Positions 33,719 through 43,451 of a stretch of DNA of 43,667 bases are shown here, one piece after another. Source of the stretch: Porphyromonadaceae bacterium CG2_30_38_12. Lineage in GTDB: Bacteria > Bacteroidota > Bacteroidia > Bacteroidales > Paludibacteraceae. The notes beneath the pieces were generated by a model. The model made no database searches. It saw nothing but the letters and a program-made list of their open reading frames with translations, and was not told the origin of the DNA. The position numbers were made by a program, and so were the translations under genes. The stretch is taken from assembly GCA_001873635.1 (NCBI GenBank), contig MNZK01000093.1:1-43667 (forward strand), given 5' to 3'. Each line of letters opens with the position of its first letter. The first letter of the stretch is position 1.

Positions 33719-34237
33719 TTAATTATCATTTGTTAGACCTGTATACCTGTATCCAGATACCCTATAAGCAACAAATCCGTTTTGAGCAGGATCAGTATCG
33801 TCACTAAATGTAACATTAAATACAATGCTGTCAGCTACAGCTCCACTTGGAGTTTTGGCAGCATTTAATAATATCTTACCGTCAGTAATTGTAACCTTGC
33901 TAACATAAGATACATTCTCCAAGTCTGTACCTGAAAAAGTTTTAGCCGACAAATTTAGTCCTACCTTCACATTGAAGTCCCACAAGTTACCGTGATCATT
34001 AACCCACATTGAATCAGTGGTATTGGCAGACGTATTATACGTATCAAGATGAAAGCGTCCAACACCCCACCAATCTGCATCAACGACAACTCCATTTGCA
34101 TCAATAGCTGCAGCTGTTACATACCATTCTCCAGCAACAGCTTCAGTTGCAGTACCTCCAATTGGATCTTTTTCACACGATGTAATAAAGATTGGCAATG
34201 AAAGCAGAATTATTGCATAAAAATATATTCTTTTCAT
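33719..34237 (-). CDS. Lipoprotein of the SusCD locus, lipid-binding (PF12888-like)
   Basis: A 172-residue lipoprotein with lipobox Cys in FITSCEKD. The mature part begins EAVAGEWYVTAAAIDANG and continues with beta strands (NLWDFNVKVGLNL, VSKVTITDGKILL), the pattern of the family called putative lipid-binding hydrolase that recurs at the end of SusC/SusD operons. It is presumably on the outer membrane, where it could help capture the substrate. It is the last gene of the operon, 10 bp after the DUF5012-like gene and before the terminator. The assignment rests on pattern and context. Confidence 0.7.
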   Translation of the reverse strand: MKRIYFYAIILLSLPIFITSCEKDPIGGTATEAVAGEWYVTAAAIDANGVVVDADWWGVGRFHLDTYNTSANTTDSMWVNDHGNLWDFNVKVGLNLSAKTFSGTDLENVSYVSKVTITDGKILLNAAKTPSGAVADSIVFNVTFSDDTDPAQNGFVAYRVSGYRYTGLTNDN

Positions 34238-34247
34238 ATTTTGAATT

Positions 34248-34949
34248 TTATAGAGTTATTATTACATTGAAATCCATACCTGCATACTGAGCATTCCATG
34301 ATAATGTACCAGTAGCTGGGTCATAAATACCACCGACTAAACCAGTCAAAGAATCTTTCCAACCAGGAACATAACTCTCAACAAGTGTTAAGGTATTATC
34401 AGCATTAAGCTTAAATTTACCATTACATGCATAATTAGCTCCATAGCCAATTTTTTGATCGTAATATCCTCCAAGAAAGTCAGATATATAAAATTCACCA
34501 GGAGCAACTTGCATTATCAATATATCATATCCACTATACTTTATGGTAACTCCAGCTCTTAAACGATATGTTCCTACAGCCACTCCATGATATCCAGAAG
34601 ATATAACCGATGGTGTTAAATCAGCAACATATACAGTTCTGCTAAGCGGAAACTTAAACCCATCAGTACTTGTAGCAGTATAACTAATAGTATAAATGCC
34701 AGCCACATCCGTATCGACATCAGACACAACCTCAATTTCATCTGACACATCAACACCATTTAATTCAGCAGTAAAACCAGGATCCACAAACGGTTGATTA
34801 ATTGCTGTAAAAAGAGTAGTACTACCTATCAGCGTGAGAGAAGGATAGTTGGTAATACTTGTGAAACCCGCAGTAGTATCTTTATCGCACCCTGTCAATC
34901 CAACAATTGAAAGTGCACATACTAAACAAATTATTATTTTATTTTTCAT
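34248..34949 (-). CDS. DUF5012-like surface lipoprotein with an Ig-like domain
   Basis: The 233-residue product has a lipobox Cys (VGLTGCDKD). Residues of about 40-110 look like an Ig-like domain of the DUF5011/5012 kind: FVDPGFTAELNGVDVSDEIEV followed by VAGIYTISYTATSTDGF. The C-terminal 120 residues are beta-rich with YDQKIGYGANY and no motif that I can name. In SusCD operons such proteins act as extra surface glycan- or ligand-binding lipoproteins (SusE-like position). It lies between the SusD gene (28 bp) and the lipid-binding gene (10 bp). Confidence 0.72.
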   Translation of the reverse strand: MKNKIIICLVCALSIVGLTGCDKDTTAGFTSITNYPSLTLIGSTTLFTAINQPFVDPGFTAELNGVDVSDEIEVVSDVDTDVAGIYTISYTATSTDGFKFPLSRTVYVADLTPSVISSGYHGVAVGTYRLRAGVTIKYSGYDILIMQVAPGEFYISDFLGGYYDQKIGYGANYACNGKFKLNADNTLTLVESYVPGWKDSLTGLVGGIYDPATGTLSWNAQYAGMDFNVIITL

Positions 34950-34977
34950 TTTATTGAATTTTAATTAGTTTAAAATT

Positions 34978-36459
34978 TTATTCTGCCCAGAACACCGGCG
35001 TAGCATCACCTTTATTGTCAGGAGTATTTCCGTTTCTGTTCGATGAAGCTTCAGCATATTTGAAACGTTGTAAGATTTTTCCACTTCCCAATTCTGTATT
35101 ATATTTAATAGGAGTATATAAAGTTCCTGGGATATACAATGTAGGAGTGTATGTAGCAGACACTTCATCATATATTTCTTCACCTTTTACAGTTCCAAAC
35201 GCAGGAACTTTCAAACGACGCATTTCGCACCATGCTTCAAAATTATTTGTTCCACCCAAGGCAATCCATTTCTGAATACCAATGAGTTGCTTATAATCTG
35301 CATTTACCCATGGATTAGCAGCTAAAGTGGCAGATGCATCAGCAGCTGTCAAACCTGCAGAAACAAACGATGCTTCAATTGCTGATTTATAATGACTTTC
35401 TGCCAATGTAGGCGTACCATATCTTGCTTGGTATTCTGCTAAGAAAAATTCAATTTCTGATACCGAAATCAAATTCACCGGCATGTCATATTTAAAAACA
35501 GGACGACAGAAATAACCAGATTGATATACTGTGGATGTACTGAAGTTTGTACCAGAAACCCCACCCTTAAACTCTCCACTAGCATTTGTACTGAAAAATT
35601 TAGGGACACGAGGATCACTCTTTGAAAGCATAGTTTGCATATATGCAATATTAGCTACAACATTTATTTGAGTAGAACCAAAATAGGTAGCGTACTCTTC
35701 TTGGTAAAAAGGACTAGCTTTTCCAGCCTCATCTGCCCAACAAGTACTAAAAGCCACATCAGAAGCTGGGAAATTATTTTCAGATACAAGTGCAGCTAAT
35801 TCGGCCTGAACGTCTTTAACATCGCTAATACGCATCAATAATTTCAATTTTAAAGCATTTGAAAATTTTATCCAATCGGCTGCAGTTTGTGTTCCAAAAA
35901 GAAAATTTTTGGCTACAACATCACCGCTTGTTGCTTTTGATAATGCTTCGTCTAATTCAGACAAAATACCATTATAAATAGTTAGTCCACCATCATAATT
36001 TGGTGTAAGATTGCCCAAATCAAGGCCTTCTGAGTACGGAACTTCGCCATAAGCATCAACCAATGTTTGATAAATAAACACTCTTAATGAAGTTGCTGAT
36101 AAATAAGTACCCCATGCTTCTTCCGCTTTGGATTTTTCACGTATTGTTTCTAAATTTTTTAAAGCAAAAAACAATTGTGTGTATGTTCCACTTGAACGAA
36201 CCGCAGACATTTTAAATTGAGAATAATCAACATAGTTGCTTGTTCCAAAAGTCTGTGCATATTGTTGCGCATAATAGCCTCCTACAATGCGAAGATAATC
36301 ACCATAACTGGCTGCCAATTTCATTTCTACACCCGGGAAAATCATTTCGGCACTAACGTTGGCAGAGGATGGAGAATTTGGATTGCTGTTTATATCCAAG
36401 TAATTATCGCAAGAAGTTGCTCCCAGAATAATTGCTAAAAATAATAAAATCTTTTTCAT
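34978..36459 (-). CDS. SusD/RagB-family outer-membrane lipoprotein (SusD-like_2)
   Basis: The lid protein of a SusCD complex that captures the nutrient outside the cell and delivers it to the SusC channel. The 493-residue protein has a signal peptide with lipobox Cys in GATSCDNY, followed by LDINSNPNSP, GGYYAQQYAQTFG and the helical TPR-like core (VFIYQTLVDAYGEVPYSEGL), the pattern of the SusD-like_2 group (PF12771). It starts 13 bp after the SusC stop. Members of this subgroup are often linked to peptide or mixed substrates instead of polysaccharides, but the substrate cannot be read here. Confidence 0.92.
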   Translation of the reverse strand: MKKILLFLAIILGATSCDNYLDINSNPNSPSSANVSAEMIFPGVEMKLAASYGDYLRIVGGYYAQQYAQTFGTSNYVDYSQFKMSAVRSSGTYTQLFFALKNLETIREKSKAEEAWGTYLSATSLRVFIYQTLVDAYGEVPYSEGLDLGNLTPNYDGGLTIYNGILSELDEALSKATSGDVVAKNFLFGTQTAADWIKFSNALKLKLLMRISDVKDVQAELAALVSENNFPASDVAFSTCWADEAGKASPFYQEEYATYFGSTQINVVANIAYMQTMLSKSDPRVPKFFSTNASGEFKGGVSGTNFSTSTVYQSGYFCRPVFKYDMPVNLISVSEIEFFLAEYQARYGTPTLAESHYKSAIEASFVSAGLTAADASATLAANPWVNADYKQLIGIQKWIALGGTNNFEAWCEMRRLKVPAFGTVKGEEIYDEVSATYTPTLYIPGTLYTPIKYNTELGSGKILQRFKYAEASSNRNGNTPDNKGDATPVFWAE

Positions 36460-36472
36460 ATATTTATAAATT

Positions 36473-39400
36473 TTAATATGTTACACTAAGATTAAAACCA
36501 TAAATTCTACTGGAAGGGTTAGAATATAACTCTCCAAATGTACCTTCTAAGTCAGTACCATTAGTAGTAGATTCAGGATCTACGTATCTGTTATTAGCTG
36601 CAGTCCAAATAAACGCGTTGTTTACAAATGCAGTTAGAGATACGGTATTTAAATACAATGGTTTAAGCCATTTTTTGGGTAAATCATACGAAAGTGAAAT
36701 ATTGCGTAATTTTGCATACGATCTATCAATAAGGTACGCAAGACCACCAGTAGCTGAACCAGATTTATCAAAATAATCTTGAATACCACTGTCTGTTAAT
36801 TTTAAAACAGTAATATTTTCTTCATAATCAAATGTTCCATCTCCATTATCAATTTCAGTTACAGAATTTGGTATAACAAATGGTTTACGGCCATTATAAA
36901 GTGTAGCTATACCATTACCAGTAAATTGCATTAGATATCTAGTAATAGAGAACATTGATCCGCCATAACGAACATCTAACGATGCACTTAAAGTTACTCC
37001 ATAGGCGGAAAAAGCAGATGTTAATCCACCAGTCCATTTATGGTTCATATTCAGCCCTGTATTTTGGACTTCCGATGTGAGGATAGGTTGCCCTGCCTCG
37101 TCAACAATTAATTTACCATAAGAATCACTGTTTATATCAGTTACATATTGTGGTAAGTAAGTGTAATAAACACCCATAGGTTGTCCCTTTTCAGCATACA
37201 TGTATACTGCATCATTTCCTGCTGCAAAGTTATCAATCGTTACTTTTCCTCCTTCAAGGCTTTCAGGCATTGATAATACTTCATTATTGTTAATAGCAAA
37301 GTTAACAGCTAAATCCCATCGAAAGTTTTTAATCTTAATGGGTGTTGTAGATAGCAACAATTCTATTCCTTTATTTTGAACTTCACCAAAATTGGTAACT
37401 ACACTACTATAACCAGTTGCAGGGTCAGCGGGTAAAGTAAAAATCTGATCACTCGTTATCCTGTTATAATATGCTGCATCAAGTCCAATTCTTCCTTTAA
37501 AAAATTGCAAGTTAAATCCGACCTCCGACTCGGTGGTCATTTCAGGTCGTAGTGTACTGCTTCCTGCGGTTGTAGAGCTTATAAATGCATTGGTTCCATT
37601 CATTGGAAATTTCGCTATATCAGCACCGTAATATCCATTAGCATAGGCCTGTACATAGTTCGTACTGGTATAGTAAGGACTAGCGTCGTTACCAGTTTTA
37701 CCATAAGCTAAGCGTAATTTTCCAAATGACAAAATATCATTTTTAGGAATTAATTCGCTAAAAATCCAACTCAAGGTAACGCCTGGATAGAAGTAACTAT
37801 TATTACCTATCGGTAAAGTTGATGACCAGTCGTTACGAGCAGTAACACCTAGATAAAGCATGTCATTATAACCAATGTTTGCATCGCCAAATAAACCTAC
37901 TAATCGACGTTTAGTTTGACTTTCTTCCAATGTAGATTTAGTTGCTCCATTACTTAAATCCCAAAAATCAGTATTAAAAGTTAGGACATCAGTTTGACCT
38001 ACCATTCTTGTGAAAAATCTTTCATTCATGTTTAAACCAATATTGGCTGCTACAGTAAAGTCTCCAATTTTTTCATCAAAATTTGCTAAGAAATCATGGT
38101 TTATTTCATACGAACGACCATATCTAGCATAAACAAGACCATCTTGATTCATGTTTGTGGGACTATATCCATAATCATTATTGATTAACGCTGCATCGGT
38201 ATTTATACGTGGTTCGCCAATTTTTGAATCGTAATCATTATAATCAAAACCAAAACGATAGGTTAGAGTCAATGCATCAATTGGGTTTATGTCAGCTTGT
38301 AATTTACCATAAACTTGTTTTGAATCCAAGTGATTTTTGTTGTTAGCTAATGACCAATATGGATTTGTAATTCCATAAGGAGTAAAATACGCTTCAGGAG
38401 TATTAAATGGATTTGTGATATCTTTCATGTCAACAATAGATATATCACGTGACATTTCGTACAACCCATCAACTACAGATGCTCCCTGAAAAGATCCTAC
38501 AATGTCAGTTTTTGAGCTTGCAAGATTTACAGATGAAGAAACCTTAAACCAGTTTGTCGGTTTGTAACTTGATCGATATGCAATTGTATTTCTGTTATAA
38601 GAGTCTGCTTTTGTAGGCATAATTCCGTCATCACTTGAGTTAGAATATGACAAATAGTATGTCATTTTTTCATCGGCTGAAGCACCACTTAAAGAAACAG
38701 AATTGTTGTTCGAAACTCCAGTATCAAAGAAATCTTTTACATTATTTTCTAGTGCAGAATAATTATGTATTTGTTGTTGGAAATTCCAAATTGGTCCGTA
38801 GTTTTGAAGAGAACCATCTAACTTAGGGCCCCAAGATCCATTTTCAATATAAGTTTGTTTCCCATTCCAACCTTGTCCAAATTCATTTTGCATTTCAGGG
38901 AATAATGACACTTGTCTTAATTGAATACCTCCACTGTATTGTACAGTAAAGTTTTTATCTTTTCCTTTCATACCTTGTTTGGTAGTAAGAACGATAACGC
39001 CATTTGATGCTCTACTACCATATAATGCAGTAGCGGCTGCACCTTTTAATACAGTCATTGACTCAATATCTTCAGAAGCAATATTTGAGATACCACTAGT
39101 ATTAATAGAGTGACCAGAAGTATTGAGTGTACTATTTTGCAAAGGAACACCATCAACAATATAAAGTGGTTGGTTACTACCATTAATAGAACCAAAACCG
39201 CGAATAGTAACTGAAGATGCAGCCCCTGGATCAGATGAAGTAGATTGAATTTGCAACCCTGCGACTTTACCCGACAAAGAGTTCGTAACGTTAGTGTTTC
39301 GTGCATTTTTAATTTCATCACTAGAAACAGTTGTTGCCGCGTAACCAAGTGACTTTTCAGTTCTTTTAATTCCCATCGCAGTTACAACTACTTCATCGAT

Positions 39401-39700
39401 TGCCAAAGCATCCGATTCCATTTTTACAACCATACCACTTTTGGCAGTTACTTCAACTGTTTTCATACCTACGTACGAAATAATTAAAGTTTTTGCACTC
39501 CCCGGTACCGATAGCGTAAATCCACCATCAACTCCGGTAATTGTACCAGTTGTGGTTCCTTTTACCATAACCGATGCTCCAATAACAGGTTGCCCATCTT
39601 CAGCCGAAAGCACTTTACCGCTAACGGATTTCGACTGAGCATTAACCAAACCCACGCCTATCATAAAAAGACAGGCCCATAAGAACGTTAGTTTTCTCAT
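36473..39700 (-). CDS. SusC/RagA-family TonB-linked outer-membrane transporter
   Basis: The 1075-residue protein is the energised channel of the SusCD pair. In order: signal peptide ending VNAQ, a carboxypeptidase-regulatory-like domain at about residues 25-105 (VSGKVLSAEDGQPVIGASV), the DEVVVTAMGIKRTEKSLGYA segment typical of SusC, the plug with GKVAGLQIQ, VTIRGFGSINGSNQPLYIVDGVPL and LKGAAATALYGSRASNGVI, and a 22-strand barrel ending SRIYGFNLSVTY. There is no N-terminal anti-sigma (STN) domain, so sigma/anti-sigma control by the transporter itself is unlikely. It leads the operon and has a promoter at 39769-39799. Confidence 0.97.
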   Translation of the reverse strand: MRKLTFLWACLFMIGVGLVNAQSKSVSGKVLSAEDGQPVIGASVMVKGTTTGTITGVDGGFTLSVPGSAKTLIISYVGMKTVEVTAKSGMVVKMESDALAIDEVVVTAMGIKRTEKSLGYAATTVSSDEIKNARNTNVTNSLSGKVAGLQIQSTSSDPGAASSVTIRGFGSINGSNQPLYIVDGVPLQNSTLNTSGHSINTSGISNIASEDIESMTVLKGAAATALYGSRASNGVIVLTTKQGMKGKDKNFTVQYSGGIQLRQVSLFPEMQNEFGQGWNGKQTYIENGSWGPKLDGSLQNYGPIWNFQQQIHNYSALENNVKDFFDTGVSNNNSVSLSGASADEKMTYYLSYSNSSDDGIMPTKADSYNRNTIAYRSSYKPTNWFKVSSSVNLASSKTDIVGSFQGASVVDGLYEMSRDISIVDMKDITNPFNTPEAYFTPYGITNPYWSLANNKNHLDSKQVYGKLQADINPIDALTLTYRFGFDYNDYDSKIGEPRINTDAALINNDYGYSPTNMNQDGLVYARYGRSYEINHDFLANFDEKIGDFTVAANIGLNMNERFFTRMVGQTDVLTFNTDFWDLSNGATKSTLEESQTKRRLVGLFGDANIGYNDMLYLGVTARNDWSSTLPIGNNSYFYPGVTLSWIFSELIPKNDILSFGKLRLAYGKTGNDASPYYTSTNYVQAYANGYYGADIAKFPMNGTNAFISSTTAGSSTLRPEMTTESEVGFNLQFFKGRIGLDAAYYNRITSDQIFTLPADPATGYSSVVTNFGEVQNKGIELLLSTTPIKIKNFRWDLAVNFAINNNEVLSMPESLEGGKVTIDNFAAGNDAVYMYAEKGQPMGVYYTYLPQYVTDINSDSYGKLIVDEAGQPILTSEVQNTGLNMNHKWTGGLTSAFSAYGVTLSASLDVRYGGSMFSITRYLMQFTGNGIATLYNGRKPFVIPNSVTEIDNGDGTFDYEENITVLKLTDSGIQDYFDKSGSATGGLAYLIDRSYAKLRNISLSYDLPKKWLKPLYLNTVSLTAFVNNAFIWTAANNRYVDPESTTNGTDLEGTFGELYSNPSSRIYGFNLSVTY

Positions 39701-40284
39701 AAATTTAACATTTTTGTTTATAAATCATTTAATTGCGCTTTTTAACCGAATTTTAATAAACGTGGGTGCAAATATAGCGTATTACTTTTTTAAAAACAAG
39801 CGATTTTGATGAGAAAAAGTAAAAATATACATTTTTGAAGCCCTTTTTGGTTTGCAATTGATAGATATTGCGTTCGTTTGCTTGCATTTTAACTATTCAA
39901 TAATTTCTTGCTTCTTTCATATGGTTCACTAATTCATATGTTTAGCTTACACTTGTTCGTTTTTGAGCCTTAAATAAATGAATTTATAAGTATGTGTGAG
40001 AAAATGCAACAAGAAGTGATTTTTTTTGTAAAAAGCTTTCATTTTATTTGAAAATAATACAATTTTCCTATAAAAAGTGCTTGTTTAGAGAAACAAATAG
40101 TCAAAATGACATTGAAAATGGTGATTAAATTTCAAATTTCTTTCAAATAGAAGTCATTTCGAGTGCTTTTGTTTTTTAATCGTTGTTATTGCAAGCGAAA
40201 TAGTATTGCATATTGTGTAAATAGTCTCTATTTCTAATAAAAATTCTTTTCGGAACGTATTATTTTTGTGTGAATATTCGTAAA
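39701..40284. other. Gene-free AT-rich region upstream of the SusC operon
   Basis: About 580 bp with no reading frame in the track. The left edge holds the SusC promoter; the right edge the terminator of the T9SS-sorted protein gene. In between I see only AT-rich DNA with small hairpins such as TTGTTT-agag-AAACAA near 40080 and a plus-strand TATTTTTG at 40261 with no gene behind it. A regulator site or small RNA is possible but not shown. Confidence 0.4.
39769..39799 (-). promoter_or_regulatory. Bacteroides-type promoter of the SusCD operon
   Basis: On the minus strand TATATTTG (plus 39769-39776) is the -7 element and TTG (plus 39797-39799) lies 20 bp upstream as the -33 element. The 5' leader to the SusC ATG would be about 60 nt. 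No adjacent regulator gene is present. Confidence 0.65.
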
Positions 40285-40317
40285 AAAAACCACTTCGATT
40301 TTGTCGAAGTGGTTTTT
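40285..40317 (-). terminator. Intrinsic terminator after the T9SS-sorted protein gene
   Basis: AAAAACCACTTCGA at 40285-40298 pairs with TCGAAGTGGTTTTT at 40304-40317 around a 5-nt loop. On the minus strand a U-run follows. It lies 20 bp after the stop of the gene ending at 40337. Confidence 0.92.
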
Positions 40318-40336
40318 ATTTATAGAAGGTATAATC

Positions 40337-42085
40337 CTATTTTAAAACTTTCACAGTGGCTGTTTGCGAGCCTTCAAATTTCAGTATGTAGCTACCTGCT
40401 TTGAGCGTGCAATTCACAATGCTTTTACCCGATGGCGAAAGGGCGTATTTGCCTACGGATTGACCAGCAATGTTATACATGCGCACGGTTTTGAAGTTGG
40501 CTGGATAAGTCAAATCGAATCCATTTTGCGTAGCAAAAGCTTTGATATTGTTGGCTTGAACATTTTTTACGGCACTGACAACACCTTGTTTGATATGTAC
40601 CGTTTTTTTTGCGCCCCAAGTGTAGAAAGTAATATCGGCGGTGCGCCCTACTGTACCCTCAGGCAAAGCAGCAAAGCTAAGCGCATAGTCGGTACCCCAA
40701 TTGCCTGATTCATAATGTTCTGTTTCGGCATAGGTAATCCAGGCAGGCAAAGCAGTATCGTCAACCCACACGCCACCGTAATATGGTACTAAGGTAACAG
40801 TGCTGTTGCTTCCTGTAGCTTCGGCAACAATAGTGTCGGTTTCGGAAACCAAATAGGTGTAAGCAGCATTGGTGAGGGATGTATATAATGTAGCCGACCA
40901 ATTGTAATTTAAAAGTGTCCGTTCATTATTGTTAGGGGCATAGGGTGCATAGAAATACGCATGACTGTCATAATAATCACTTGGACCATCCACTGCACCA
41001 TCATAATATGATGAGCGAACCCCTAATACCAAACCAGGTGTGTTTGTCCAGCTCAGTTCCAATACAAATGCCTCATCAACTTCCAAATATGGTACTTCAC
41101 TTTCTAAACCATCAGCATCAATGGCGATAAGCTTTTTGAATGGCATTGTAAATGCAGTAGCCCCCAAAGTTAAAACGCTATCTGATGGCAAGTAAGATGT
41201 TGCGATAGTATCTTTCATAGTAAGATCTCCACCTAATGTATCAACTGTAATTATGCGTAGTGTGAAACTAGTTCCAGCTGGTGCAGTATAGGCACCTAAA
41301 AAGAAATTAGCACCTTCGAAATACAGGGTTGATTGCGGTTTTTCGTAATAAGCAACCACAGCATCAATTTTGCTCGAATTAGTACCAAAAGCATAATTTT
41401 GAGTGATGACTTTACCCACTGTATCTGCTTTAAATTTCCATGTGATTTGATCCAAATCTCTAAAACAGTTTGTGAAATTATATACACGAGTGCCATTGTC
41501 GTAAGCTGAACCACCAGCATCGATGGTTGCATTATAATTGGACGTTTTTGCAGCGTAATTTTCTCCGAAAACAAAGCTTGTGTCCACCGAATTTTCCGAT
41601 GCTGTGAGTGTAGGGAGTTCAAAACTTTCGGTAGTAACGTTCAGCGATAAATTGTTGTCAGTCGTGTTCAACGGAATGGCAGTTGGGCTATAACTCTGCG
41701 ATGCTCCATCGTATTGGTTTAATAACCAACTGTAAGAAGGAGTGCCGGTAGAAGTTGCTGTGTTAGCGAACATCCAATTGCTGTATGGGCTGGCAAAAGC
41801 AATGGTGTTGGAGTAACCATAATAATCGTTTGATATACTATAAAAGAGCGTGCCCTGAGGTACGCTGTAGCCCATGGATGTAACTGCACCCGAAGCTTTT
41901 GGCGCTTTTGCGGGGCTAACATTTGTTTTCAACTTGAGGGCATCAAAGTTGTTTGTCGTACTCATACGAACTTCGCTGCGAATCAGTTTGGTTTTAGCAG
42001 TACGTTTTACTGCGGCTCTGTGGGTTACTGCGGCTGCGCTCACTGTGAGTGCAATGCCGAACATTAGAAGTAATTTTTTTTTCAT
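40337..42085 (-). CDS. Secreted protein with T9SS C-terminal sorting domain and BACON-like segment
   Basis: I do not recognise the central part of this 582-residue protein. It has a signal peptide (KLLLMFGIALTVSAAA), a long beta-rich region with many Ser/Thr/Tyr, and at about residues 430-520 a segment ending LPEGTVGRTADITFYTWGAKKTVHIKQG that resembles a BACON/Ig-like domain. The last 60 residues fit the T9SS type A sorting domain (FKTVRMYNIAGQSVGKYAL, then LKAGSYILKFEG and TVKVLK). It should be exported by the T9SS and may be surface-bound. It follows the DUF4302 gene by 76 bp and ends at a strong terminator. Confidence 0.8.
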   Translation of the reverse strand: MKKKLLLMFGIALTVSAAAVTHRAAVKRTAKTKLIRSEVRMSTTNNFDALKLKTNVSPAKAPKASGAVTSMGYSVPQGTLFYSISNDYYGYSNTIAFASPYSNWMFANTATSTGTPSYSWLLNQYDGASQSYSPTAIPLNTTDNNLSLNVTTESFELPTLTASENSVDTSFVFGENYAAKTSNYNATIDAGGSAYDNGTRVYNFTNCFRDLDQITWKFKADTVGKVITQNYAFGTNSSKIDAVVAYYEKPQSTLYFEGANFFLGAYTAPAGTSFTLRIITVDTLGGDLTMKDTIATSYLPSDSVLTLGATAFTMPFKKLIAIDADGLESEVPYLEVDEAFVLELSWTNTPGLVLGVRSSYYDGAVDGPSDYYDSHAYFYAPYAPNNNERTLLNYNWSATLYTSLTNAAYTYLVSETDTIVAEATGSNSTVTLVPYYGGVWVDDTALPAWITYAETEHYESGNWGTDYALSFAALPEGTVGRTADITFYTWGAKKTVHIKQGVVSAVKNVQANNIKAFATQNGFDLTYPANFKTVRMYNIAGQSVGKYALSPSGKSIVNCTLKAGSYILKFEGSQTATVKVLK

Positions 42086-42161
42086 TTTCGTTTGATGTTT
42101 TAATTGTTCATAATCTGTATGTTACATACTTTTTTATTGAGATTTGTTAATCTAATCAGTT

Positions 42162-43445
42162 TTATCTACTCATTGTAAAATACTCATTGGAATTATTGCT
42201 ACGTTCGTAACGCACCGAATTTATAGTAAGTGGAGTTGAAGAACTAACTTTGTACTCGCCACAAAAATAGCTAAGCGTAGTGGCAACTTCGGTTGTTTTG
42301 TTGTAAAATGCCTTTCCGTTGTTGTCGTATAAGTTTACGGTGGTGGTAGGCAATGCAATTTCGACAATGTTGTTTGGCTTTTCGCTAAAGTCAATGCGAT
42401 AAGTTCCCTCGGTGCTGGATAATTTTATGACGAAAGCATTGGCATAGGTCGTTTTGTTTGCTATCCCAAAGTATTCAAATTTTTTGGTGCTATATCCTTT
42501 TTTAAGTGCTGCTTGGAGTGCTTGTAATCGTGTTTTGAAATTGCTGCTTGTACGTGTTGTGTCAATTTTCCATGTGGAAGTGCTTGCTTTGAGGTAGTTA
42601 TTCAAAACCGGAGCATGAAAATAAATTGCATTATCGGTTTTCGATACCAATCGCGCACTGTCGGCGCTGAGAGCAAAATCCTGAAATTTTTTGCCATAAT
42701 AATTTTGTTCGGTATGAAAACGGAGACCATAGCTGGTAATGATAAAAGCAGCAAACTTTTTATCGGCAATAAAATCGCCTCCTTTTTCTAAAAATGCAAA
42801 AATACCCGTATTTCCCTGATATGCTTTGAGGGTGTCGGTAGCCACTATCAGATTTAGAAAGTTAACATTGGCATTCGTTATGGCACGATTTACGATTTCG
42901 AGCTTTGCAAAATAGCCTTGCCAAGAAGCATTATCGTCGAGTTTATGTAAAAAGATATAAGTGCCACGCTTTTTGCCTTTTAGCTTCACCTCGTTGGAGT
43001 CGGCATGTAGCACAATAAATTCATAATCACCGCCATAGCCATAGCCAGTAGGGTTTTCTGGATTGGCATAAAAACTGAAAATGCTGTTGTAGGTATTGAA
43101 TGTGAGCACGGGCGCATTATCGGCAATGATTTCGTACAAGCTGTTTTCTGTTTTGTAACTGTTGTCCGTGTTTTTGTTTTTTGCAGCAATACTTACAGCC
43201 CCCGATTCATTAAATTTCATCAAAAAAGTATATCCTTCGGTGGCATCGGTAGGAAAATACTCCATAACCCAACCATTGGAGGCACTGCACAGTATTTTTT
43301 TATAATCTGCTTTAGCATTGTTAAGCCTCACAGCGGCTGATTCGCTAAAGATATTATCCTCCTCGATTTTGCACGATGCAAAACTGAACAGTATTAAACT
43401 CGTTAATAGATATAGGTAGCTTGTTTTCATAACTGTATTTTTCAT
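42162..43445 (-). CDS. DUF4302 lipoprotein
   Basis: The 427-residue protein has a signal peptide with lipobox Cys in SFASCKIEED, then the DUF4302 start RLNNAKADYKKILCSASNGWVMEYFPT and the segment GYTFLMKFNESGAVSI. DUF4302 proteins are Bacteroidota surface lipoproteins often encoded next to a putative zinc-binding metallopeptidase in SusCD-type loci; their function is unknown. The gene begins 6 bp after the stop of the upstream partial gene. A second ATG at 43430 (MKTSYLYLL) is an equally good start. Confidence 0.85.
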   Translation of the reverse strand: MKNTVMKTSYLYLLTSLILFSFASCKIEEDNIFSESAAVRLNNAKADYKKILCSASNGWVMEYFPTDATEGYTFLMKFNESGAVSIAAKNKNTDNSYKTENSLYEIIADNAPVLTFNTYNSIFSFYANPENPTGYGYGGDYEFIVLHADSNEVKLKGKKRGTYIFLHKLDDNASWQGYFAKLEIVNRAITNANVNFLNLIVATDTLKAYQGNTGIFAFLEKGGDFIADKKFAAFIITSYGLRFHTEQNYYGKKFQDFALSADSARLVSKTDNAIYFHAPVLNNYLKASTSTWKIDTTRTSSNFKTRLQALQAALKKGYSTKKFEYFGIANKTTYANAFVIKLSSTEGTYRIDFSEKPNNIVEIALPTTTVNLYDNNGKAFYNKTTEVATTLSYFCGEYKVSSSTPLTINSVRYERSNNSNEYFTMSR

Positions 43446-43451
43446 AATTAT

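Noticed and set aside
40261-40268. Plus-strand TATTTTTG as a promoter
   Set aside because: No -33 element and no plus-strand gene follow; such matches are expected by chance in AT-rich DNA.
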